16,925 nucleotides of DNA from Dunaliella salina. Taxonomy: Eukaryota > Chlorophyta > Chlorophyceae > Chlamydomonadales > Dunaliellaceae. Numbering within the stretch: position 1 is the stretch's first letter; each line of letters starts with the position of its first letter. The stretch covers positions 27,544 through 44,468 of the forward strand of contig MU069787.1 in the NCBI GenBank assembly GCA_002284615.2, given 5' to 3'. Shown piece after piece: positions 1 through 7,365 of this stretch. The translations under genes and the position numbers were made by a program. The notes below the pieces were generated by a model. That model was not told where the DNA came from, ran no database searches, and saw nothing but the letters and a program-made list of their open reading frames with translations.

Positions 1-165
1 CACGCACGCACACGCACAGCATAAGGCGACAGACAGGGAGGTTGTCTGCACCATCAAGATGACCATTAGAAAAGAATTGGTACACTGCAGCGCCTCTCAC
101 TACCGGTGTCCAGCCTGCGTCCTTACACTGGCTCTGCCCCACAACATAGCAATGCCAAACTCCCT
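1..165. other. Left edge, no gene assigned
   Basis: The first 20 bases are CA/CG-rich. On the minus strand a short open stretch (AVYQFFSNGHLDGADNLP, about 95-45) follows a possible acceptor GGCGCTGCAG and could be a later ARC6 exon. It does not resemble the ARC6 region expected next, and its phase does not fit the exon 5 donor. I see nothing else here. Confidence 0.3.
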
Positions 166-438
166 CCCTGATGGCCAGCCCGTTCATTGGCGGCTCCTAG
201 AACAGGAAGGTCATGCCGCCCCTCACTAGATAATGGCCATTCCTCTTTGTGGCGGTTCCCACAAACCCTAGGCCAATCACCCCAAGCCAACACCTAGGCG
301 GCGACCCCAACCTGACAATGGCAACCCCTCATTTGCGTCAGCTCCCACAACAAACCCTAGGTCACCAGCAGTAAGCCACCCCCCTTGGCCAAGACTTTTC
401 ACCTGATGATGGCCACCCCTCTTTTGCGGCGGCTGGCA
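166..438 (-). repeat. Degenerate copies of ARC6 exon 5 end in intron 5
   Basis: The exon 5 border (402-438, plus-strand start CCTGATGATGGCCACC) recurs in diverged form at 311-347 (CCTGACAATGGCAACC), about 224-262 (TAATGGCCATTCCTC) and about 166-200 (CTGATGGCCAGCCC). The spacing is about 60-90 bp. The nearest copy agrees at about 30 of 38 positions. On the transcribed strand the first two copies still have GT at the donor position; the third has GG. Confidence 0.7.
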
Positions 439-494
439 CACTCAGGGCCCAAAGGCAGTGCCACCAACTCTGTAGCGTACGCGTGTGCGTAGCC
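403..494 (-). CDS. ARC6: ARC6 exon 5 (last one identified)
   Basis: 30 codons plus two bases, between acceptor CATATACAG and donor ATCAG|GTGAAA. It encodes GYAHAYATELVALPLGPE followed by CASRRKRGVAIIR. The LPLG and following basic residues match the ARC6 block GLPLGDDYAAKR. The intron after it would be phase 2, unlike the four before. Later exons were not found within positions 1-400, which hold three decayed copies of this exon's end, so the gene probably continues beyond the left edge. Confidence 0.68.
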
Positions 495-2828
495 CTGTAT
501 ATGGTGTACAAGACAACAAGCAACAGGATACAATGTATATGAAAAAAGCTGCAGTTTTGCGCTTGCGTGATCACTTCCAAGCAAGAGAGGCGCTTAAACT
601 GGCACATCACTTCCACCTCTTTGTGTGTTTGCGTCAAATAATTGTGTTGTTTTTGTATGGACAGTAAAATGCGGAATTGAGAATCATGTGCCTTGGATAG
701 GACATACAATTCTCAATTCTGCATGAAATTCTTGCGCACAAAAATGTTACAGTTGATTGGCGCAAACGCACGAAAGAAGACCCCTAGTGGCCCACGAGGA
801 ATGTTAAGCTTGAGTGCATATGTATGAGCATAGCTTGAGTTGGGCGCAGACAGTATGACATGCAGTAGGAAAAGGATGATACAGAAGCCCAATTTTTTTC
901 CACCATGGAAAATGGCATGCACACTCGTGGGCTTCCCTATGCATGTGAGCAACAAATCTCCTGATCTTTTCCATTACCAGAACCAATGTCTGAACGCACG
1001 CACTGACGCTCATGTTGCACTCATGCACTGATGCAAACACACGGAAGCGAGTTCGAACAGCTCTCGCACTTCATGCGCATCAGCGCGCGACGTGCACAAC
1101 ATGGTCCGGCTCTCAATGCATGGCATTGCGCAGGCAGTACTTGCAGCTCCTACATTTGATGCATAGCATCATGCGAGCAGGGACACCCAGCTCCTGCTCT
1201 GACTGCACAACATTTTGCAGCAAAGCAGGACATATAAGATCATTAGGGCACTTGCAGCACCTCCTCTGAGTGTACAACATTGCTAATCAGGGCGCTTACA
1301 GCTCCTGCTTTGAGTGCTCGACATTGTGCAGCCATGGCACAAGCAGGACATACGGGCTAATCAAGGCAGTTGCAGCTCCTGCCTGAGTGTACATCATTGC
1401 TAATCAGGGCGCTTGCAGCTCCTGCTTTGAGTGCTCGACATTGTGCAGGCAGGCACAAGCAGGAAATTGTGGTTAAAAGGGCACTTGCAGCACCTGCTCT
1501 GAGTGCACAACAATGCTAATCAGGGCGCTTGCAGCTCCTGCTTTGAGTGCACAACATCGTGCAGGAAGACACAAGCAGGACATGCGGGCCAATCAGGGCA
1601 CACGCCCCTATAGCGCGTCAGCCAGCACCCGCACCAGAATTGCAGATTAAGCCAAGAGGCACAAACAGGAGACACATGCACAGCCAGGTTGCACCTTAAG
1701 CACATCAACACCTGCTCCAGTACCTGATGCAAAACACAATGCCAACAGGCACTGTAGGACACACAGGTACGACCAGGGCACCCTTAAGCGTATCAGCAAT
1801 CTGCTTCAGCAGCTAATGCACAACACCATATCAAGCAAGCACGAGCAGGACACACAGCCATGAGCAGGGCTGACAGCCAACACATCAGTCTGCTTGGACG
1901 ATTGATGCGCGACACCCTGCAAGCAAGCAGCAAGCACAAGCAGGACACACAGGCACACCCAAGGCACACCTTGAGCGCGTCAGCGATCTGCTCCTGCAGC
2001 TGGTGCGCAACGTCGTGCAGGCGGCACAGCTGAGCCGCACGCTCCAGGTCCTCGCATGCAGACAACAGGGGCGAGGGGCCGGCCTGAGAGACCTGCAGCA
2101 ACGCAGGCATTGTGAAGTCACGGAGGCAAGTGGGCGAGAGGATACATGGGTTGGGGAGCGTTGGCACCATCCAGGTTCGTATGCAGCGGGATTACATGGC
2201 CACCCAGGCTCCAATGCCACGGTCCAAACTTCCAAACATGGAGGCTCCAATGTCGTGCTCCATGCTTCCATGCGCGCGTGCATGCATGGGCACCTGAGGC
2301 GCCAATGCCACAGGCCTGAAGAAATGCCTCCATAAAACAGTGATCAAAAGAATTAAAAAGGCCTTGATTGCGCCGCAACATCCTGGAAGCTCTGAAACGG
2401 ATGAGCGTTGCGGAAGCCTGGAATGGGCCAGCTCAGGCAGGCAGCTCAGCTGTCACCGGTCCATTGCAGAGCTGTACATGCTCTGCTCAATGGGCTAACA
2501 CATTCTCAACAAGCATCATTTAACGGTACATACAGGACTTGCGACTTCATTCATTTGCGCACACATGCCCACCAGAAAGCACACAAGCGCTGCATTCTAG
2601 CTCCTGAGCATTTCCATCACAAGGCTCACATGGCGGAAGCACCTGTGCGAGGCACTTTTCTTCCATCCCTTTTGCATCCGACCACTAGCACAACAACCCA
2701 TCCAACACCACTGAAATTCTCATATACCAAACCCTTTGGCATGTTTGGAATTTGGGATTCTAAGTGGTGTTGGACGGGTTGTGGTGCTCATGCAGCCATA
2801 GCTTTGTCAACACATTCCATTTCTTTCA

Positions 2829-2897
<69 letters not shown>

Positions 2898-5410
2898 ACA
2901 CGCGCACACACCTGCATGTGCAACTAAACCAAACTCTGTGCCAGCCCCTTGCTGCTATGGCATGTGCATGCTAAGCGCCGGGCTTGTGCGGCTGCAATGC
3001 ACCAAGACAACTTTTTACTCTTTTGATCTTCTACCCAAAACATGAGCCCACCCATCAAGCCCCCTTCCTCTGCACCGCCCACTGCTGCATCCTAATGCCA
3101 TGGCAACCAGGGTTGGGTCATTCGCCGGTTTGGCAAAATAAATTCGCCAATTATGCGAGAAAATACAAGATTTGACGCATTATGCGAACGCATGGTTGCC
3201 TGGCAGGCAAGGGGCTGGGAAGGGGGAAGCAACCACCCCCTCCCCCCCTTGCCTTCCTTTCCCCCCTCACCCTAGGCCATATGAACATATGATGGGGAAG
3301 GACAAGTGTAAATGGCAGAAAAATGACCTCAAATGGGAGGGGTTGCGGGGGGGTTTTAGGGAGTTTTCTGCCCCATTTTGGCCAAGGGACTTAAAATTGG
3401 ACGAATTGCACTTTAAAATGCGTCAAAAATGCGAAAAGTGCGAATTTGCCAATAATGCGAAATTGGCGAATGACCCGACCCTGATGGCAACCCTCCGAGA
3501 TGGTCCACATATTTTGCCTCCCCCCAAAACGCATACACATCGAAGCCACCTGTGCAGCGCCCTCTTTGCTGCTCCAATAGATCTGATGTCAGGCTTGCAT
3601 GGTCTCAATGTACCAGAGCATTCCACCTGTTTCGTACCCCACCCCAGCCTGCCCAATTCGCATGCACGCATACACACACACGCCACCCACCTGTGCGCTT
3701 CCCTCCTGCTGCTCCAATGCATCCAGCGCCAGGCTTGCGCGGTCGCAGTAAGCCAGCGCAATGCAGGCCGCCACATCCGGTGCGTCAGGGCTGCTGCTGT
3801 GCTGTTCCAGCCAAGCAGGACCCAGCGCCAGCACTTCTGCATGGCAGCCCACCTCTTGCAGCACAACCAGCACACCGGGCAGGTCTGACTGGAACACCTG
3901 AGGGTACAAAGTAAGGTGTGCACGAGAAGCTCTTTGCGCGTTTGCCAAAGAGCTTCCATAGACCAATGGGACCCATGGGGACCAGTGGCTTGCAGCCAGC
4001 CGTTTTAAGTAGGACTCCTTTTTCTGTAACCTGAGCCTTTGCTTGCGGCAAGGTTGATGTGGCAAAAGGCGTTTCAGGGCTGTGGTTGCCAGGATTTTGT
4101 GAGGCCACACATTTGTGGCATTTTGCATGCTGCAGAGTCGCCAGGGCAGGCGAATTTGCAGGTTGCGAGCACCGACAACAAGCAGCGGGCAATGGCTGAC
4201 TGTGTGTAAGCAATATTTGGATCTCAACCTTTTCTCCAAGAGGGACCTCTAGGGCAGGACATGAGCTTGTACCCCTGATTTCCGAACCAATCCGTTCTCC
4301 AATAAACGTAAAATCACAGGATTGACATGACTCTAAAGCGCTAAAGATTAGGCAGGACAGACAGTGCTTGCTTTGCAGTTTTTGCTGTCATTATTACAGC
4401 CCTTTTTGGAGCATCTCCTACGACAAGCAGCTCGCAATGGAATCACCTTGCTCAACAACTGGGGCAAGATGTAGAGGACTAACACACTTTTGAGATGCAA
4501 GCTGGCGTGCATGGTAGGTTATGGCTTGCAGTGTCAATATGCATACACCTGCAGTTTCAAGAGAAATATGGTACCTGACCTTCAGGCCTGGGCTTTCCGA
4601 ATTTGCAAGCTTCTGCTCTATCCCTGCACGCTGTGGGTCTAGGAGGCACTCCACGGCACTCTTTAGCAATACAGCGCGTGAGAACAGCGTGTCAGCTGAG
4701 TAGGCAGCCTGCGGCAAAGCAATACGTGCGCAAGGAAAACATGTGTATGTGTGTACGTACACAGGTGTAAGAGTTTGAAAGCACTTGGTACCTGCGGAAT
4801 GTTGCAGCATGGTGTGCAATCATGCACACAGCGAGTGCTCATATACATGGCAGGGGCATGCTGCAAAAGGCACTTCCATTTTTTGGCAGCGACCTTTGTC
4901 ATTGCCCGGCCTGATTATGGAGTAACTGATGAGCATCACGCGCTTGCAAACATATGTTTGACCAGGCTTGTGGTGCGCTTTTTTGCACGGATGCAGGCCA
5001 AGGCTTATTCATACCAATGGACAAGCTGCACGATTGAAATTGCATGCAAAGTCCAAAGAGATGGCTCTCTCAGGGCCATCAGACTGTCACTGCTGCTCTG
5101 GATGGCCAGTAACCCTGCAGTTGACCAAGCCCTTTACCTGAGTCTGGCTGCCCACGCGCTCCTCATAGGCTTGCTTTATTTCCTGTGCATCGCTGCTGCC
5201 CCTCTCCAGCCCAAGGAGTTCGAAATTGGTCACTCGAGGGACGGTGACCATGCTGTGCAGGCTCTCTGCCCTCCTCGCATCTTTGAAAGCCACGATGCAG
5301 GCTGTGCGTCGACGAGATACAGGTTTTGTGATGAGGCGTTGTTGGTGCCACAGACTCCTCGCTGTCCGGCAAGCTGGCCAACTGGTGCTGGACGACATGC
5401 GCTGCAGCAT
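403..5410 (-). CDS. ARC6: ARC6/Ftn2-like chloroplast division protein, partial (5 exons)
   Basis: Spliced gene with exons 5410-5138, 4708-4580, 3897-3691, 2092-1970 and 494-403. The first four introns are all phase 0, and the joined frame is open for about 256 codons. Seen in order: a basic, Ser/Arg-rich N-terminus that fits a plastid transit peptide; a J-like domain around FELLGL and IKQAYEERV with no HPD tripeptide; SADTLFSRAVLLKSAVECLL; then SDLPGVLVVLQEVG; then ATELVALPLGPE. From memory of the family, each block aligns in the same order with plant ARC6 (FYQVLG, DDALISRRQIL, KVPGALCVLQEGG, LELLGLPLG). ARC6 is an inner-envelope protein that anchors the FtsZ ring at the chloroplast division site; Ftn2/ZipN is the cyanobacterial counterpart. 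The membrane segment and C-terminal domain are not in the window, so the gene is truncated on the left. The paralogue PARC6/CDP1 is the main alternative; the LPLG block and SADTLFSR block favour ARC6. Confidence 0.8.
669..724. repeat. 16-bp inverted repeat (hairpin)
   Basis: ATGCGGAATTGAGAAT at 669-684 pairs with ATTCTCAATTCTGCAT at 709-724 with one G-T mismatch and a 24-base loop. It lies in ARC6 intron 4. It could be a remnant of a small inverted-repeat element; no flanking duplication was obvious. Confidence 0.65.
725..1130. other. ARC6 intron 4, non-repetitive part
   Basis: I see no convincing exon here. Open frames on both strands are short and have no recognisable motif. A minus-strand stretch near 1082-1035 (RADAHEVRELFELAS) looks protein-like but would not fit the gapless exon 4 to exon 5 junction. 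Confidence 0.5.
1142..1970 (-). repeat. Tandem array of exon-4/5'-splice-site copies in ARC6 intron 4
   Basis: The exon 4 end (plus-strand text CTTGAGCGCGTCAGCGATCT at 1970-1989, then the LHDVAHQ codons) recurs in diverged form near 1872, 1782 (CTTAAGCGTATCAGCAATCT), 1693 and 1608 (TAGCGCGTCAGCC), a step of about 90 bp. Each copy is joined to the same intron-side text (GCAGGACACACAGGC-like). Further left the units become a more regular, roughly 118-bp higher-order repeat, about 1249-1366, 1367-1481 and 1482-1596. These contain GCAGCTCCTGCTTTGAGTGC and CTAATCAGGGCGCTT and end near 1142. The copy near 1693 still has CTTAAG|GTGCAA on the transcribed strand, a usable-looking decoy donor. Confidence 0.85.
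1970..2092 (-). CDS. ARC6: ARC6 exon 4
   Basis: 41 codons, phase 0, between acceptor TTGCTGCAG and donor CTCAAG|GTGTGC. It encodes PLLSACEDLERAAQL and then HQLQEQIADALK. Joined to exon 5, the peptide LQEQIADALK|GYAHAYATEL aligns without gaps to ARC6/PARC6 proteins (family pattern AQIDETLEE...LELLGLPLG). That supports both the exon and the splice across a 1.5-kb intron. The exon's 3' end is also the last unit of a degenerate tandem array that fills the adjoining intron. Confidence 0.78.
2208..2315. repeat. Short degenerate tandem repeat
   Basis: About 35-bp units beginning AGGCTCCAATGCCAC, AGGCTCCAATGTCGT and AGGCGCCAATGCCAC occur in ARC6 intron 3. No coding meaning is apparent. The rest of 2316-2686 shows nothing I can assign. 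Confidence 0.5.
2687..2788. repeat. Long imperfect hairpin with 26-bp arms
   Basis: Arms 2687-2712 and 2763-2788 are inverted copies with two mismatches; the inner part is TCCAACACCACT against AGTGGTGTTGGA. A shorter inner pair, CCAAAC/GTTTGG, extends the fold. Total about 102 bp in ARC6 intron 3. It may be a tiny foldback element; target-site duplications are not evident. Confidence 0.65.
2829..2892. repeat. (CA)32 microsatellite
   Basis: An uninterrupted CA run of about 32 units, continuing with interruptions to about 2910. In the ARC6 transcript it reads as (UG)n. It lies inside a diverged copy of the exon 3 border, at the position where the real border has a short CA-rich stretch (ACACACACACGCC at 3673-3685). 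Confidence 0.95.
2919..2998 (-). repeat. Diverged copy of ARC6 exon 3 end (distal)
   Basis: TTGCTGCTATGGCATGTGCA followed by GCGCCGGGCTTGTGCGG matches the exon 3 end (CTGCTGCTCCAATGCATCCA then GCGCCAGGCTTGCGCGG), flanked on the intron side by a CA-rich tract as at the real border. The reading frame is not conserved. Confidence 0.6.
3108..3483. mobile_element. Non-autonomous hAT-type MITE, 376 bp
   Basis: The left end CAGGGTTGGGTCATTCGCC and the inverted right end CAGGGTCGGGTCATTCGCC agree at 18 of 19 positions. Inside both ends are many TTCGC/GCGAA subterminal motifs. The element is flanked on both sides by ATGGCAAC (3100-3107 and 3484-3491), a perfect 8-bp target-site duplication. Terminal CAGGG plus an 8-bp duplication is characteristic of the hAT superfamily. 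There is no transposase frame inside; the centre is G-rich and C-rich non-coding DNA. It sits in ARC6 intron 3 between two copies of the exon 3 border. Confidence 0.88.
3549..3612 (-). repeat. Diverged copy of ARC6 exon 3 end (proximal)
   Basis: CCACCTGTGCAGCGCCCTC, then GCTGCTCCAATAGATC and AGGCTTGCATGGTC, parallels the true border at 3687-3752 (CCACCTGTGCGCTTCCCTC, GCTGCTCCAATGCATC, AGGCTTGCGCGGTC). On the transcribed strand the copy keeps GCACAG|GTGG, so it carries an intact decoy donor. Confidence 0.75.
3691..3897 (-). CDS. ARC6: ARC6 exon 3: helical stromal domain
   Basis: 69 codons, phase 0 at both ends, between acceptor TACCCTCAG and donor CACAG|GTGGGT. It encodes SDLPGVLVVLQEVG, matching the ARC6 family signature VPGALCVLQEGG, then a helical stretch PDVAACIALAYCDRASLAL comparable to QDVVLVMALAFLDVSRDAM. 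Just inside the intron the transcribed strand is GT-rich (GTGTGTGTGTATG). Diverged copies of this exon end and donor occur twice further into the intron. Confidence 0.82.
3898..4579 (-). other. ARC6 intron 2
   Basis: No exon is needed between exons 2 and 3, since the frames join directly and match the family. A possible decayed copy of the exon 2 end lies near 4139-4170 (CGAATTTGCAGGTTGC against CGAATTTGCAAGCTTC). A second small similarity is seen between 4173-4195 and 4420-4440 (GACAA..AAGCAGC..GCAATGG). Otherwise I see nothing. Confidence 0.5.
4580..4708 (-). CDS. ARC6: ARC6 exon 2: end of J-like domain
   Basis: 43 codons, phase 0 at both ends, between acceptor TTTGCCGCAG and donor AAG|GTCAGG. 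A second possible donor five bases downstream (CAG|GTACCA) would break the frame into exon 3, so the first is preferred. The segment AYSADTLFSRAVLLKSAVEC followed by LLDPQRAG corresponds to the ARC6 block FSDDALISRRQIL...NPRSR. That block directly follows the J-like fold and is shared with cyanobacterial Ftn2. Confidence 0.8.
4709..5137 (-). other. ARC6 intron 1
   Basis: 429-bp intron between donor GTAAAG and acceptor TTTGCCGCAG. Exons 1 and 2 join in phase 0 and match the family without missing residues. The long plus-strand open frame across this stretch has no recognisable motif and is taken as chance. No exon 1 copy was convincing. Confidence 0.6.
5138..5410 (-). CDS. ARC6: ARC6 exon 1: transit peptide and J-like domain
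   Basis: The exon is open from the first ATG after an upstream stop (5410) to a donor CAG|GTAAAG at 5138, 91 codons, phase 0. Roughly the first 55 residues are rich in Ser, Arg, Thr and Ala and poor in acids, as expected for import into the chloroplast. The J-like segment follows, with TNFELLGLERG and DAQEIKQAYEERV. The 55 bases upstream of the ATG are AT-rich and contain a possible acceptor (TTGTTGTTGCAG), so a 5' UTR intron or an extra leader exon cannot be excluded. A later start at the Met of MVTVPRV would lose the transit peptide. Confidence 0.75.
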
Positions 5411-5550
5411 TGCTGCAACAACAATTCAACAATTGGGGATAATTATTACTTTTATTTTTTGAATGTTTGGGCGGTTGAATTGCTCTGCAGAATTCTCAAG
5501 CAGCCTCGTGCGAGCAAAGCAAGCATAGCTCACCTCCGGGAGACCTCCCA

Positions 5551-6615
5551 TCACAAGGGGTTGAAAGGGGGCGGGTCTGTCTGCTCTAATGGCTGCTCCT
5601 GGCTGTGCACTTGCAGCCCTTTTGTGCGTGCATTGGCGCGTTTGACCTGTGTGTATCGCTGTGCCCTGAAGTAAGGACAACGCCAAGGCTTCACTTGTGT
5701 GAGCATATAAATTCATATGTTTTACTTGTGGTGCACCCGTGAAGAGCAAAAGGAACAGTTGAACCCTCAAATCCTCTGATGGATGAAAGCAGATGAGTAC
5801 ACTTCCCACCTCTTCCATGCGGGTAGGGGCTCCTCCGCATTGGGCTGTAATGGCAGGCCTGGTCTAACAAGGTGGTGCTCCATCTTTCCTCCCAGGGCAC
5901 CCCAGTGATCCTCCAGCTGCACAAATGCAGGCATGGAATACGAAAGGCTGATGTGGAATACAGGGAGACACACCCACACATCACTCAGCCAGTCAAAGCC
6001 GGCCCCTGCTCACTAATGGCCACCCTGAAACCTCCCCATGACACTGGAAAGCAGCTGGTGGCCAGCATCCTGCAAAACAGTGCACCTCCTGCATGTAGAG
6101 AAACCAAAGAGCACATGCGCGTACCTGCAGTTTTTGGTTGCTCTGGTGCAAGCCAAAGAAGCTCTCCAGCTGTTGGAGAGAGTTGCAGGAGAAGAGTAAC
6201 ATGGCTTGTCGCAGTGGCTGCACTGGAGGTCTGTGCCCTCCTGCCCCACCTTCTCCAGACCCTGTCACTTGCCGCACGCGCCACACCTCAAACTGGGGAG
6301 CCCCGTGGTGATGCTTGCAGCGCTTGCCAGGCACAGACACGCCGCGGCCACAGGTGTGTGCACCAACCACCCTGTAAATTGGCAAATTGGAGAGCACTCC
6401 CTTGTACTGCACGGTCACCAGTGTGTAGCCACAGCTGCAGGCCATGCTGTGGTCCTCCTTGCCAACATTCCTGACTGGCTGCACTGGGCTGATGACACGG
6501 GACAAAATGACGGAGCTCCCGCTGGCCTGTAGGAATCCTCCACCTGCTGCAAGTTGTATTTGAGGACCTGCCCAGTGTTCAGACATCTGAGGGGCTGGAC
6601 CAAGCCTGTCATCAC
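5551..6615 (-). CDS. Unrecognised five-exon gene, about 168 codons
   Basis: Proposed exons are 6615-6544, 6478-6371, 6292-6125, 5916-5810 and 5602-5551 (stop TGA). Introns are GT-AG and the phases agree throughout (0, 0, 0, then 2 into the last exon). Visible segments are LVQPLRCLNTGQVLKYNLQQ, MACSCGYTLVTVQYKGVLSN, FEVWRVRQV, QAMLLFSCNSLQQLESFFGL, LEDHWGALGGKMEHHLVRPG and a C-terminus QEQPLEQTDPPPFNPL. I see no signal peptide, membrane segment or catalytic motif. The middle could form helices, with a Gly-rich linker near residue 72. It ends about 140 bp upstream of the ARC6 start on the same strand. I do not recognise the family. The first exon and the AGG|GTGG donor are the weakest parts, and the true start may lie further upstream. 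Confidence 0.5.
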
Positions 6616-6939
6616 GCCTGGCTGATGTTTTAGGTGTGCTAATTGTTTTAGGTGTGCTAATTGTAAAGCATCTTGGGAGGGGAGAGGGGAAATGGAGGGA
6701 GGGGGCTTTGGGGCAACTCAGGATTGGGGTGGGACGATGCTGCATTTTGAGCTTCCAGAATTCAAAGTTTCAAGCACTCCGTCAAGTTCCCAGTTCTCAT
6801 AATTTTCTAAACACACGGGAGAGCACTGACCGGTGGTTTGGGAACCCCTGTTCTTTCCTCAACTTTGCATTTTGACCTCGACCACTTAAAAATTTCTTCA
6901 ATTAGATTTACAGTTCCATGTAATCTTTGACGAGTAACA
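6616..6939. promoter_or_regulatory. Divergent intergenic region
   Basis: 324 bp between the start of the minus-strand unknown gene and the start of the plus-strand large gene, so it probably holds both promoters. It contains a perfect 18-bp tandem duplication (TGTTTTAGGTGTGCTAAT, 6626-6661), a G-rich stretch near 6672-6735 and an AT-rich stretch near 6885-6915. No TATA box stands out. Confidence 0.4.
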
Positions 6940-7365
6940 ATGCTGCATATCAGAGGAAAACTCGCTCAAGCCCGCCCAAAACTTCTGGACAAGTCTCGTC
7001 CGATTGTGCTTCAGAGGCCAAACCAGGTAGGAGAGCATCCTCGGGATGGGAGAGGGCGGGCCTTTCGGTATGTGTTAATGTGCGTTAGCAGTTCGCAGGT
7101 GGTGCCTCGGAGAAAGCAAATGCAATCAGCTGTACTCCCCTTGCACATGCACATGCAGCAGGTGCCATGGAAGTTTGCAAAGGTGCAGGCTCATGCCCAG
7201 CCAGCAGCACCACCGCTGAATGGGCAGCATGAATGGGCAGTTGACGAGACGCTCCTCCACTCCATTTTTTGTCTCCCTCATCTCAATGGAAAGGAAGACC
7301 AGCAAGCGGATTCATGCCTTCGTTTGTCCCGCTTGTTCAAGGAGTACACCATGGCACTGCGGCAG
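6940..7365 (+). CDS. Large gene exon 1 (N-terminus)
   Basis: Open from ATG 6940 for 142 codons to donor CGGCAG|GTAATG, phase 0, which fits the next exon at 12096. The C-terminal third, LLHSIFCLPHLNGKEDQQAD and LSRLFKEYTMALRQ, looks conserved and is repeated in diverged form at 11554-11720. The first 90 residues are less convincing, and a short intron (for example from GTAGGAG at 7027) may be hidden in them. Confidence 0.5.

Noticed and set aside
355..363. AAACCCTAG motifs resembling plant telomere repeat
   Set aside because: Only isolated single copies within the exon 5-derived repeats; no tandem CCCTAAA run.
1035..1082. Minus-strand RADAHEVRELFELAS as an extra ARC6 exon
   Set aside because: Exons 4 and 5 align to the family without a gap, so no exon is needed between them.
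2408..3045. Long plus-strand frames with poly-His or poly-Thr-His
   Set aside because: They are produced by translating the CA microsatellite in ARC6 intron 3; no motif outside the repeat.
3589..4239. 216-codon minus-strand frame taken as one exon
   Set aside because: Only its part from 3897 to 3691 matches ARC6; the rest is intron sequence beyond clear splice sites.
4751..5674. 307-codon plus-strand open frame
   Set aside because: It overlaps ARC6 exon 1, which has family-level similarity on the other strand; the plus frame has no recognisable motif and uneven composition.
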